A stretch of DNA of 64,000 nt. Source: Piliocolobus tephrosceles. Lineage: Eukaryota; Chordata; Mammalia; Primates; Cercopithecidae. A program made the translations under genes and the position numbers. Under the pieces are notes generated by a model, which saw nothing but the letters and a program-made list of their open reading frames with translations, did not search any database and had not been told where the DNA came from. Of the stretch, positions 22,878-30,929 are shown one piece after another. Position 1 is the stretch's first letter. The number at the start of each line of letters is the position of its first letter. The stretch is from positions 70,526,368-70,590,367 of the forward strand of contig NC_045446.1 in the NCBI RefSeq assembly GCF_002776525.5, in the 5' to 3' direction.

Positions 22878-23173
22878 CAGCCCTGTCAACTCCAAAGATA
22901 ACATAAGCCACATCTGTGATTTAAAATTTTCCTGTAGACACATTAAAAAAAAAAAGATGGAATTAATCTTAGTAATATATCATATTTAACAGATATATCC
23001 AAAATATCATAATTTCAATATGTAATCAAAATAAAAATTATGAGTTATATTACATGTTTTTGTACCGAGTCTTTGAAACTGAATGTGCATTTGCATTTTA
23101 TACCTACTAAATATCTGAATTTGCATTGGAAATATTTTGATTACTCAATGTGCTACCATATTGGAAAGCACAG
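22878..23173 (+). mobile_element. hAT-like DNA transposon inside L2
   Basis: The block opens with cagccctgtcaactcc and closes with catattggaaagcacag, which read as diverged terminal inverted repeats (cagNNctgtccaata type). Between are gccacatctgtgatttaaaa and aatatgtaatcaaaataaaa. The flanks (tttaga and tgtaga) may be an eroded duplication. Non-coding; family name uncertain. A second copy in inverse orientation lies at 12470-12800. Confidence 0.6.
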
Positions 23174-23265
23174 TTGTAGATTGTAAGTTCATCGAGGATA
23201 AGAATTTTGTCTTTTTAGGTGGTATAGCCTCAGGACCTAACAAACTTCATCACAGGATTATTGAA
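23174..23265 (+). repeat. L2 3' end, right of the nested insertion
   Basis: The text gattgtaagttcatcgagga, then taagaattttgtctttttag, then gtggtatagcctcaggacct is the usual L2 3'-terminal series. It completes the L2 started at 22600. Confidence 0.65.
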
Positions 23266-23284
23266 ATAGAAGGGGACACTGTTT

Positions 23285-23515
23285 TATATGGTAGTTAAGA
23301 TTTCTAGATCCAAACAGACCAGAGAAAATGGCTCTGGCCACTTACTGTCTTGTTAACTTTGAGTAAGTTCCTTAATCTTTCTAACCTTTCTTCATCAATA
23401 TAACCACAACCCAAAGCATAGATCCTATCATGGTGATTAATGTCAAAATGTAAGAAAAGTACTTAGCTTATGAAGAGAATCAGTATATGTCATGTGTTAT
23501 AATTATTGACTGCTG
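23285..23515 (+). repeat. MIR SINE
   Basis: MIR order is visible: aagatttctagatccaaaca, then ggctctggccacttactgtc, then ttgagtaagttccttaatct. Diverged; the tail is weak. Confidence 0.65.
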
Positions 23516-23765
23516 AATTAATATCATTCAACAATTGTTTTTCCAAGTTTGAAAATTTTCTTTAGCACTTGAAAGTTAAATCAATTATTAAATTTGTCAA
23601 TAATTAAATGAGTCATGTACATTTACATAAACTGGAAAAATAGCCATCACATCAAGAAAACATCACTAAATATATTTTCAACAAACTTGGGGTATGTCTC
23701 TTGTTTGGTATGGTTTACAGGGCAGCTATAAAATAAAGCTAAAGTTTATCTGGTTTCTTAAGGAG
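23516..23765. other. ERV left flank
   Basis: A+T-rich unique sequence that ends in aggag (23761-23765), the left copy of the provirus target duplication. Confidence 0.6.
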
Positions 23766-24240
23766 TGTTTGGATGAACGGAGGCAAGATGGTGCACTTCC
23801 GCGTTCTTCTTCACCAACTTTTCCTGCGCGCGTGAAAATGCAGTCGGTGCCTGGGAAGGTGCAGACCAACCGGGCATGTGCCAGGTGACGTCAATCTGAA
23901 GAGATCAAGATTTACCTGGTCGCACCTGCGGAACACCCCAGACACGCCCATGCCCCGCCTATTGCCCTCCCACTCCTAGAAAAGCTGCTCTCGGCCAGCG
24001 CGCCACGTGGCCTTCCTGAGTCTCTCACTCCTGTCGGGATGTCGGGACTGCAGGAACTCCGTCCGAGAGCCCCACCGGGGGACTCTGCCGGCCTTCTTTG
24101 CCAGAGGCCAACAGACCTCTCCCCCCCCACCTACTTCACTGAAGCTAGGTGACCAAAATAAATTTGCAGTTTTGCTCCTATACTTGCCTACTCGCTGGTT
24201 CTTTTTGTGCTCGCTCGGCTGGTCTTAGAAAAACAAATCA
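23766..24240 (+). repeat. 5' LTR of a class I ERV
   Basis: A 475-bp LTR beginning tgtttggatgaacggaggca and ending aaaaacaaatca. It is collinear and equal in length with the copy at 26384-26858; by eye about 37 positions differ, most of them transitions and many at CpG. A full CRE-type tgacgtca lies at 23886-23893, a YY1-like caagatgg near 23784-23791, and a poly(A) signal aataaa at 24157-24162. I see no clear TATA box, so a TATA-less or weak promoter is likely. Confidence 0.95.
23886..23893. promoter_or_regulatory. CRE-like site in 5' LTR
   Basis: A perfect tgacgtca palindrome, the consensus for CREB/ATF binding, lies in the probable U3 part of the LTR. The same octamer is intact in the other LTR despite about 8 percent divergence. 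Function is not shown by sequence alone. Confidence 0.7.
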
Positions 24241-24637
24241 CTTGGTGTGGAACCCGGGAGGAGACCCCTCCTCAGGGCCCCCAGGGTCCAGGGAGCCTCC
24301 TCCTCTTCGTTCCATGCCGCGGACAAACCAGGACCTGAGACCCGCTTCCCTTACTCTCACGGCCTCTCTGGGGTAAATGCCCTTGTCTCCTCTTTACCTC
24401 CCTCGGCCAGAAATCCTGCGCAGGTCCGAGGCCCACTTTTGAGCCACCAAATGGCTCGGGAGCCACCATGTGGCTCAGGAGACCCGTTCAGGACGGAGAC
24501 ATCTGCCTGAAGGTAATCTCCACTTTGGCTCCATGATCCTCTAGTCGGTCTCTGCTGGTTCCAAAGGATGCTTTGAAGCCAGGCAGAGATCCACTTCCAT
24601 TTCCATTGTGTCCATTGTGTAAGTAAAGAGGAAACAA
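24241..24637 (+). other. ERV leader with primer-binding site
   Basis: Immediately after the LTR comes cttggtgtggaacccgggag, placed where a retroviral primer-binding site belongs and shaped like tggtg...acccggga. This is nearest, in my reading, to a tRNA-Phe type site, but two or more bases disagree. The leader then runs to the gag start at 24638. The frames at 24247-24510 and 24149-24376 are not genes. Confidence 0.6.
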
Positions 24638-25534
24638 ATGGGAAACCCCCTGTCCAAATTTTAAAAGAGCACCCCCTTAGGGTGCCTCCTAGCCAATTTA
24701 AAAACCTTACAGCTCGAACAAGACCTTAGGAGGAAGCGGTTAATTTTCCTTTCCACTGTGGTGTGATCGACCTCAGCAATTTCTGCCAGCGGCTAGGCAA
24801 GTGGTCCAAAATTAATTACATACAAGGCTTTTGGGCCTTAAGCTCTCGTCCCCATACTCCTCTCCCCGCTCTCCCCACCCCCTCCCTTCCTGCCCAGACT
24901 CCTCCTCCTCCCCCCATCCAGACTCCTCCTTCCTCCTCCTTATCTACTAGTAATCCACTCAGTCCTGTGCCTCTTTCGGGGCCCCCAACTGGCTGTCTTG
25001 AGTCCCCTATCTCTGTCCACACCCTCCTACCGTGTTAGCGCCTTTGCGAGAGGTAGCTGGGGTGGAGGGGCTAGTCAGAGTACATGTCCCTTTTTCATTG
25101 GCCGATCTTTCCAAAATTGAGAATCATTTAGGTGATTTCTCAGCTAATCCTACCATATACATAAAGGAATTCAGATACCTTTGTCAGGCCTATGACTTAA
25201 CTTGGCATGACCTCCAGGTTATCCTAACCTCTACCCTAAACTGACTGAGGTTCTAACCCAGTATACCCAGTTAGATCCGGCCTCCCCCATGGGGGCCACC
25301 ATTTTGGCGTCTTATTTCATTTCTCAATCAGCTCCTGACATTCGTAAAAAACTTCAAAAGGTAGAGGATGGTCCTCAGACACCAATACAAGACCTAGTTA
25401 AATTAGCCTTTAAAGTCTATAACTCCAGAAAGGAGATGGCTGAGGCACAGCTCCTAGCAGCGGTTTTACAGCCCAGTCATAACCCCAGACCAGAGAGCAC
25501 ACACCCCGCAGACTCCAAGGCTACGAAAGGAGCC

Positions 25535-25576
25535 TGCTATAAGTGCGGCAAGGCAGGACACTATGCCAACAGGTGT
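25535..25576 (+). other. Zinc knuckle 1 (CCHC) in ERV gag remnant
   Basis: CYKCGKAGHYANRC has the CX2CX4HX4C spacing of retroviral nucleocapsid zinc knuckles, which bind genomic RNA. All four ligands are intact. Confidence 0.92.
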
Positions 25577-25606
25577 CTGCAAGGTCCCCAAGCCCCAACG
25601 CAGCCT

Positions 25607-25648
25607 TGCTATAAGTGCAAGGCATCAGGACATTGGGCCAGTGAATGT
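25607..25648 (+). other. Zinc knuckle 2 (CCHC) in ERV gag remnant
   Basis: CYKCKASGHWASEC has intact CX2CX4HX4C spacing, 10 residues after knuckle 1. Confidence 0.92.
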
Positions 25649-25675
25649 CCTAACTCTCGTCCACCAGCAACCCCC

Positions 25676-25717
25676 TGCCCTGCTTGCCAGCAGGGAGGAC
25701 ACTGGAAGTCTGATTGC
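25676..25717 (+). other. Zinc knuckle 3 (CCHC) in ERV gag remnant
   Basis: CPACQQGGHWKSDC again matches CX2CX4HX4C. Typical gammaretroviruses have one knuckle, so a third is unusual. It may be a lineage trait of this ERV group. Confidence 0.9.
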
Positions 25718-25800
25718 CCCACCCTGAGAACAGGTGCTGCGTCTCCACGTGACCCCCTTTCCCAGGATCCTGGGAGCTCCTTCCAGCTCCTATATCTGGA

Positions 25801-26073
25801 CGACGACAACTGAAGGTGCCGAGACTCGGGGACCCCCCCATCACCCTCGCCGAGCCGTGGGTAACTCTCCTGGTAGCGGGTAAGACAATTAATTTTTTAA
25901 TCAACAGTGAGGCTACCTATTCTGTTTTGCCGTCCTTCTCTGGACCTAGCCTTTCATCCAATATCTCTGTAGTAGGAGTAGGTGGAAAGCCATCCACTCC
26001 ACGAAAAACTCCACTCCTTAATTGCTGCCTGGCCAACAACTACTTTGCGCACTCATTTCTCATTTCCAGCTAA
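25801..26073 (+). pseudogene. ERV protease remnant, active site lost
   Basis: Reading in a different frame from the end of gag, the block encodes PRLGDPPITLAEPWVTLLVA and then NFLINSEATYSVL, which aligns with the retroviral aspartic protease core. The catalytic Asp-Thr-Gly triad is replaced by Asn-Ser-Glu at 25903-25911, so it could not cut polyproteins. About 85 codons remain before a stop at 26071-26073; the flap and C-terminal half look incomplete. Reverse transcriptase, RNase H and integrase do not follow. The gtg at 25816 is not a true start. The frame offset to gag suggests an indel, since gammaretroviral pro normally follows gag in frame past a stop. Confidence 0.82.
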
Positions 26074-26383
26074 AAAGGGCCCCTACCGAAAGCAATCAGT
26101 GGAAATCAGTTTGGCTTTCCCCCACTCGCCTCAAACTTACTAAATTTTCTTAACTATCTCATACTCCCCAACCTTGCCAGGACCATCCTTCTGGGTTTTG
26201 CCCATATTCCAACAAATGCTTTCATTCCTCATTCCTATACTAATACTGTGCCTTATTTTATTTTTCATCCGTGCATCCAAATACCAACCATAGGCCCCGA
26301 CCTTAACAACGCCCCTTAACAGCAGGAAGTAGCCAGACAGACCACGGCGCCCCTTTATCACTATTATCAATAAAAGGTTGGAC
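26074..26383 (+). pseudogene. Probable ERV env 3' tail and pre-LTR segment
   Basis: After the protease break the sequence jumps to what looks like the end of env: a hydrophobic run FLIPILILCLILFFI (26225-26269) followed by a short basic/polar tail RASKYQP and a stop at 26291-26293. This would be the membrane anchor and cytoplasmic tail of the envelope transmembrane subunit. The rest of env and nearly all of pol are missing. The segment before the 3' LTR (atcaataaaaggttggac) is a poor polypurine tract. The env assignment is an inference from position and hydrophobicity. Confidence 0.5.
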
Positions 26384-26858
26384 TGTTTGGACGAACGGAG
26401 GCAAGATGGTGCGCTTCCGGGTTCTTCTTCACCAACTATTCCTGCACGCGCGAAAATGCAGCCAGCGCCCGGAAAGGTGCAGACCAACTGGGCATGCGCC
26501 AGGTGACGTCAATCTGAAGAGACCAAGATTTACCTGGTTGCACCCGCGGAATGCCCCGGACATGCCCGTGCCCCGCCTATTGCCCTCCCACTCCTAGAAA
26601 AGCCGCTCTCGGCCAGCGCGCCACGCGGCCTTCCTGAGTCTCTCACTCCCGTCGGGATGTCGGGACTGCAGGAACTCCGTCCGAGAGCCCCACCGGGGGA
26701 CCCTGCTGGCCTTCTTTGCCGGAGGCCGACAGACCTCTCTCCCCCTACCTACCTCCCTGAAGCTAGGTGACCAAAATAAATTTGCAGTTTTGCTCCTACA
26801 CTTGCCTACTCGCTGGCTCTTTTAGTGCTCGCTCGGCTGGTCTTAGAAAAACAAGTCA
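26384..26858 (+). repeat. 3' LTR of the class I ERV
   Basis: A 475-bp copy beginning tgtttggacgaacggaggca and ending aaaaacaagtca. It keeps more CpG than the 5' LTR and has ggcatgcgcc just before an intact tgacgtca (26504-26511), giving NRF1-like and CRE-like motifs side by side. The right target duplication aggag follows at 26859-26863. Confidence 0.95.
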
Positions 26859-26863
26859 AGGAG

Positions 26864-27594
26864 GACTCCTCATAAAAGCCCTTCATATTCCAGAATAGCT
26901 GAAATTGAGATATTAGAGTGAAAAGTAATGTTATTGATGATCTGGCCAGACATTTAATATTTATTTATGCATCTACTGATTTGAAAAAAACAATAATCAT
27001 TTCAAATATGAGATACCTAGGAGAAGTTACAAAATCAAATATTGTTAATTACTTCATGTGTTGAATCTCAGTTGAATCCTTCTCACTTAGGCAGCTCTGT
27101 AAGGATATTGTAGGGTCAGTAGGCATCAAGCTTATCCCCAGTCCACTACCACCACCACCAATACAAACACAGTGTCCATAGGAGTAGACATCATTCAGTG
27201 CAGTGGCTAGATGGGTACCTGACCCTCTTTGGGACAACTAGTACCATTTGCTGAGCTTCTAAATAGAGGAAGAAGGTCTTTAGTGATTGAGCCTAAAAGG
27301 GACAAAACTTAGGAATACACATATTCTAACATATAAATTAAATCTGAGGCATAAGAAAATAATTGAACCAATTATCAAGGAAAAAAAAAGCTGAAATGAG
27401 AAAATCAGGATGTTGTTTGAGCCCTAAGTTCCGGTTCTCATGATGTGATTGCTCTATGAGCATCTGCACTATTCTTCTAATAAACCTCTTTGTGTTCAAG
27501 CTAGATTTAGTTGGATGTTTTTCACTGAATCATATCGTTTTAGTTATATAAATGAACACTTCAATTGTAAAATTAAAGGAACAGAAAGAGTATA
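26864..27594. other. ERV right flank, unassigned
   Basis: A+T-rich unique-looking sequence. The minus-strand frame at 27049-27237 and others are unrecognised. Confidence 0.45.
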
Positions 27595-27645
27595 AGGAAG
27601 AAAAAAGAGGAAGAGGAAGGAGAAGAGAAGGGAGAAGGAGGTGGC
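27595..27645 (+). repeat. Purine-rich (GGAAGA)-like tract
   Basis: About 50 bases almost free of pyrimidines (aggaagaaaaaagaggaaga...). Low-complexity sequence. Confidence 0.8.
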
Positions 27646-27839
27646 AATAACTTTTGTAGGCTCTATATTTGGTACCTGCTGTAAGTCTAAGAATGGAGAC
27701 ACAATAACTTATTTGGTGACCCGGGTAAAAACATTTAATAAGGTTAAAGTGTAAGATTAGGGTCCTTGAAAGGTACCTCCACATACTATACACACACACT
27801 CAAGGATACAATTATACACATAATTTTGAATTATGTATT

Positions 27840-28035
27840 GAATTTTGACTCTTTCCAAGCATTGAGTTATTTTTGAGATAGATGATTTTTCTGAAATGGA
27901 GACTAATGTTCTGATTTTGCAGATGGAGAGACTGATGCTTCAACAGATCAGGCATTCTACTGAAAGCCACAAAACTGATGACAGAGCAAGAGCTTACACT
28001 CAGGTGCTTTGAACCTTCACCCCAAGGTCTCTTGT
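27840..28035 (-). repeat. Possible MIR remnant
   Basis: Antisense MIR-like order: ttctgattttgcagatggag, then agccacaaaactgatgacag, then ttacactcaggtgctttgaa. Diverged; moderate doubt. Confidence 0.42.
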
Positions 28036-28819
28036 GCATTTTTGGGTCACCAATTCCCAGATATCACTCAAGTAGAAACTGGATGACTTTCTGGCAGAAG
28101 TGTTGCTGAGCAGATTTATTCTAGGGGTGAAAGTGGGACTGAATGCCAGGTGGCCCCTCTTCTCAGTCTATCTCTCTAGGAGACACTTAGCCCTTGCTTC
28201 TGTACTGAAACCTACAATGGAATTCAATCCCCTGCTGCAGACTCTGAATAGTAATTGGTATTATAGGCAGGAAACATAACAATGAAAAACATTTAAACCT
28301 CCTGTTGTTAAGAATCTTTAGGTCAATAGCAGCATTTTAAAATCAATTTGAAGGTTTGCTGGAAGATACAGAAGAGAAACTACAATCAACATAATAAGGT
28401 TAGATAACCCTAGTCATGTTAACAGCTACCTAAAACTTGACATCAATTCCTTACATTGATTCTCACTTACAGTTTACAAAAAAAAAAAGAAAGAAAGAAA
28501 AGAAAAATTTAGGAAGGACAAGCATAATACATAATCTCACTGAAGCATCAAATTAGTATAAATAATGATGAAGAGTAATTGCTGCTGTTACTGGAGAACA
28601 TGTTGTAAATGAGGTTTCCAAGATATCTGCTGATGATGAGAGGCTTTTGCAGTTTCGAAATTCAGAGAAGGAAAGGGGAAACTGGAATTCAGGGCGCTAG
28701 ATACAGGATCAGATTTGTCCTCCCACAGGAGAAGCTGCTTCATCAGATTTGGGGGGACTAGCGCCACCTGGTGACTGGCACTGTGCTAGTCATGGCAGGG
28801 GTTACAAAGATGGGCGGTA
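28036..28819. other. No recognised feature
   Basis: Unique-looking sequence with an A/AAAG run at 28479-28507. No gene. Confidence 0.45.
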
Positions 28820-28901
28820 TTAAGTTGGTGCAAAAGTAATTGTGATTGACTTTTGCAATTACTGCAATTAGTTTTCCGCAATTACTTTTGCACCAAAGTA
28901 A
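28820..28901 (+). mobile_element. MADE1 (mariner-derived MITE)
   Basis: An 82-bp near-palindrome with arms ttggtgcaaaagtaattg (28825) and caattacttttgcaccaa (28879-28896), the MADE1 termini. MADE1 copies are miniature relatives of Hsmar1 that insert at TA. Transcribed copies fold into the hairpins from which mir-548 family members come. The loop half of this copy is diverged, so whether it yields a microRNA is unknown. Confidence 0.9.
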
Positions 28902-28974
28902 TAGAAAACTGAGCCCAAATTCACAATCTTGTGTTTGCAGCCTGCCTCCACCAGTATTAAGATTATCTGACATT

Positions 28975-29108
28975 GTATCTATATCTATCTTCTAGCCATC
29001 GATAGATATACATATGTAAAACATATATATATCTATTATATATATGAAATATATAGCATATCATCACCTGACATTATGTATACATAAATGAATTATATAT
29101 AATGTATA
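28975..29108. repeat. TA-rich low-complexity tract
   Basis: Dense tat/ata motifs with short palindromes such as tagatatacatatgta. No coding content. Confidence 0.8.
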
Positions 29109-29139
29109 TTTTACTTACTGATTTATATTCTATCTTCTT

Positions 29140-29262
29140 ACACCAGAGTGTAAGTTCCAAGAGGGGCAGGAGTATTGATAAGCTAATATACTCCTAGCTT
29201 CTAGAATAATAGAAAAGTATCTAGTACACAGTAGGCACTTGATAGATATTCACGGAATCAAT
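29140..29262 (+). repeat. L2 3'-end fragment
   Basis: The series cagagtgtaagttccaagag, gggcaggagtattgat, tctagtacacagtaggcact and ttgatagatattcacgg matches the L2 3' terminus. Confidence 0.65.
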
Positions 29263-29439
29263 TTCTTACCTGTTAAAAGTTCCTTATGTAGTTTCCCCAT
29301 CTTTAATTACCCCTTGATACTTTTCCAAGATCTGTTCTTTGCATTGTTACCAGAGTCACTGTGTAAGAAAGAAATCAATTGCCTTTTATTTGTAATACAA
29401 AGAGGAAAGAGATGTGGTAGGAAGTGAATGAGAAAGAAA

Positions 29440-29600
29440 TTTTTCTGAAAATGGAAATCGGATGGTGTCACCCCTCTGCTGAAAACAACGTAGTGTTTTC
29501 CCATTGCTCTTAGGATTAATTCCAACTTCCCTAACATAGCTTGCAATGTTCCCCAGCTAATATTTCTTCTTGCATCTCATTTTTCTTTTTGGATGTTTCC
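29440..29600 (+). repeat. L2 fragment
   Basis: The text ggatggtgtcacccctctgc, then gtgttttcccattgctctta, then ggattaattccaacttccct is an L2 segment. It is a separate insertion from 29140-29262, since the L2 order is inverted between the two. Confidence 0.65.
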
Positions 29601-29610
29601 TAAACATGCC

Positions 29611-29660
29611 ATATAGTTTTGTTTGTTTGTTTGTTTTTTGTTTTGTTTTGTTTTGTTTTG
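29611..29660 (+). repeat. (TTTG/TTTTG)n simple repeat
   Basis: gtttgtttgtttg passes into gttttgttttgttttg. Simple repeat; a shadow frame (29619-29981) starts here and is not a gene. Confidence 0.9.
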
Positions 29661-30459
29661 CCTTTTTGGCTTCATGTGGATAGTAGTCTTTCTACAATAC
29701 CTATTTTCAATCTTCAGGTCACTGATGGAATACTGATGGAGTACTTCAAGTTCCAAGTTAAAAGCTTCCAAGTCTGTGGAAATTTGCCAAATTCTCTTCA
29801 GGGCTATTTAATCCCTTCCTTCTCCTCCCAAGTGCTTCATGGCTATATTTTTGTTGGAGAACTTAAATTACAATATAATCTGGCACAAGTCTCTGAAGTC
29901 ATCACATCATCACCTAGTCATCAATACATCATCGTCCAAGAAGGAGCACCAGTTCCTAGCAAAACAGAAGGTGCTCTGTAAAGGTTTCTTGAATAAATGA
30001 CGAAATTTATAAGAACTCAGATGTATGAGAACAAAACTATATACTAATATCCCAAATAGACTGGTAGCTATAAAAGTGTAAACCTGAATATGACTGATTT
30101 CAGTGATTTTTGCAAATAGCTGCCCTCAATAATGAAATCTGCTGTTATGTTTAATTTTTGTTATGAAGAAAAATAACTCAAAATATCCAGAGGTCCTTGG
30201 TAAGGCAGAATGCAGCCAGATGGCGCAGGTAAAATAAAGACAAGCAGAAGAGATGAATCTGTTTGGGCTTGGGTTTAGTGCCTCTGAAATAAATTTGTCA
30301 ATGTTCTAACTGACAATAAGGGTCATAAGCTTTCCCCAACTTAATTTTACTTCCTGCTGTTTACACCAGAGTGGAGTTATGGTGTAAATTTCTGTTTTAA
30401 TTGTAATCTTGGTCATAAGAAATCATTCAGCCCAGAACTCCTAAGCATGAGTGGTGTTT
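29661..30459. other. No recognised feature
   Basis: Unique-looking. The 120-codon frame that runs to 29981 shows no recognisable domain beyond its repeat-derived start. Confidence 0.42.
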
Positions 30460-30570
30460 TAAAAAGAGTTTGGATCTGGTGTCAAGAGATATGGGTTTAA
30501 ATCCCATTTCTGCCACCTAGTGTGAACTTGAATAATTCATTTCTATAAGCCTCAGTTTTCATATCTGTAA
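30460..30570 (+). repeat. MIR SINE
   Basis: Clear MIR core: gagatatgggtttaaatccc, then atttctgccacctagtgtga, then taagcctcagttttcatatc. Confidence 0.78.
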
Positions 30571-30762
30571 TAATTTCAGAGTTTCAGCTGGAATTCAGAT
30601 GTTTGTATATAAGTGACAGTCTGGGGTCTGGGGTCTGGGTCTACTTGGGGTTGAGTTCATTAAGCTGATTAGCAGAGAAGCTTCTAAACCCACTCCATGT
30701 CTACCTCTTTGGGTATAGAGAAAGGGCAGAAGAAGCAATATTACAAAACCTGTATCCCAAGT

Positions 30763-30929
30763 CAGTGATCCACCATTGGTGTCTTCGGAGGGCTCGTTGG
30801 AAATGCAAATCCTCAGGTCCTGTCCAAGACCAACCCCATTATGACTTCTAGGGGATGAAGATCTTCACCTATGTCTTTAGCAAGCCCTCCATATGATTCT
30901 GATGCACACTAAAATAGGAGAAACACAGT
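30763..30929 (-). mobile_element. MER5-type hAT-Charlie element
   Basis: Begins cagtgatccaccattggtgt and ends catatgattctgatgcacac plus taaaataggagaaacacag. The element includes ggaaatgcaaatcctcaggt and the characteristic gattctgatgcac. Non-coding DNA-transposon fossil. Confidence 0.65.

Larger units (their letters stand above)
24638..25813 (+). pseudogene. ERV gag remnant (broken)
   Basis: Gag is the retroviral structural polyprotein (matrix, capsid, nucleocapsid). The start at 24638 encodes MGNPLSKF, a myristoylation-type gammaretroviral N-terminus, but a TAA at 24662-24664 stops it after eight codons. Matrix-like residues continue in that frame (LGCLLANLKTLQLEQDLRRK) and then switch frame to NFCQRLGKWSKINYIQGFWA near 24778. 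A proline-rich segment follows (24840-25000). Capsid sequence is readable at 25035-25244 (PLREVAGVEGLVRVHVPFSL, then TIYIKEFRYLCQAYDLTWHD), breaks off, and resumes at 25289 after loss of most of the capsid middle. The last open part (25289-25813) holds three CCHC knuckles. Several stops, frameshifts and deletions make it non-functional. Confidence 0.9.

Noticed and set aside
24007..24228. Open frames in the ERV LTR and leader
   Set aside because: LTR and leader are non-coding; the open frames are incidental in G+C-rich sequence.
23766..26858. Idea that the provirus is PTERV1/CERV1
   Set aside because: The LTR pair is too divergent for that young family, and three zinc knuckles do not fit; no name assigned.
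29619..29981. 120-codon plus-strand frame
   Set aside because: It starts in a (TTTG)n repeat and the rest has no recognisable domain or splice context.
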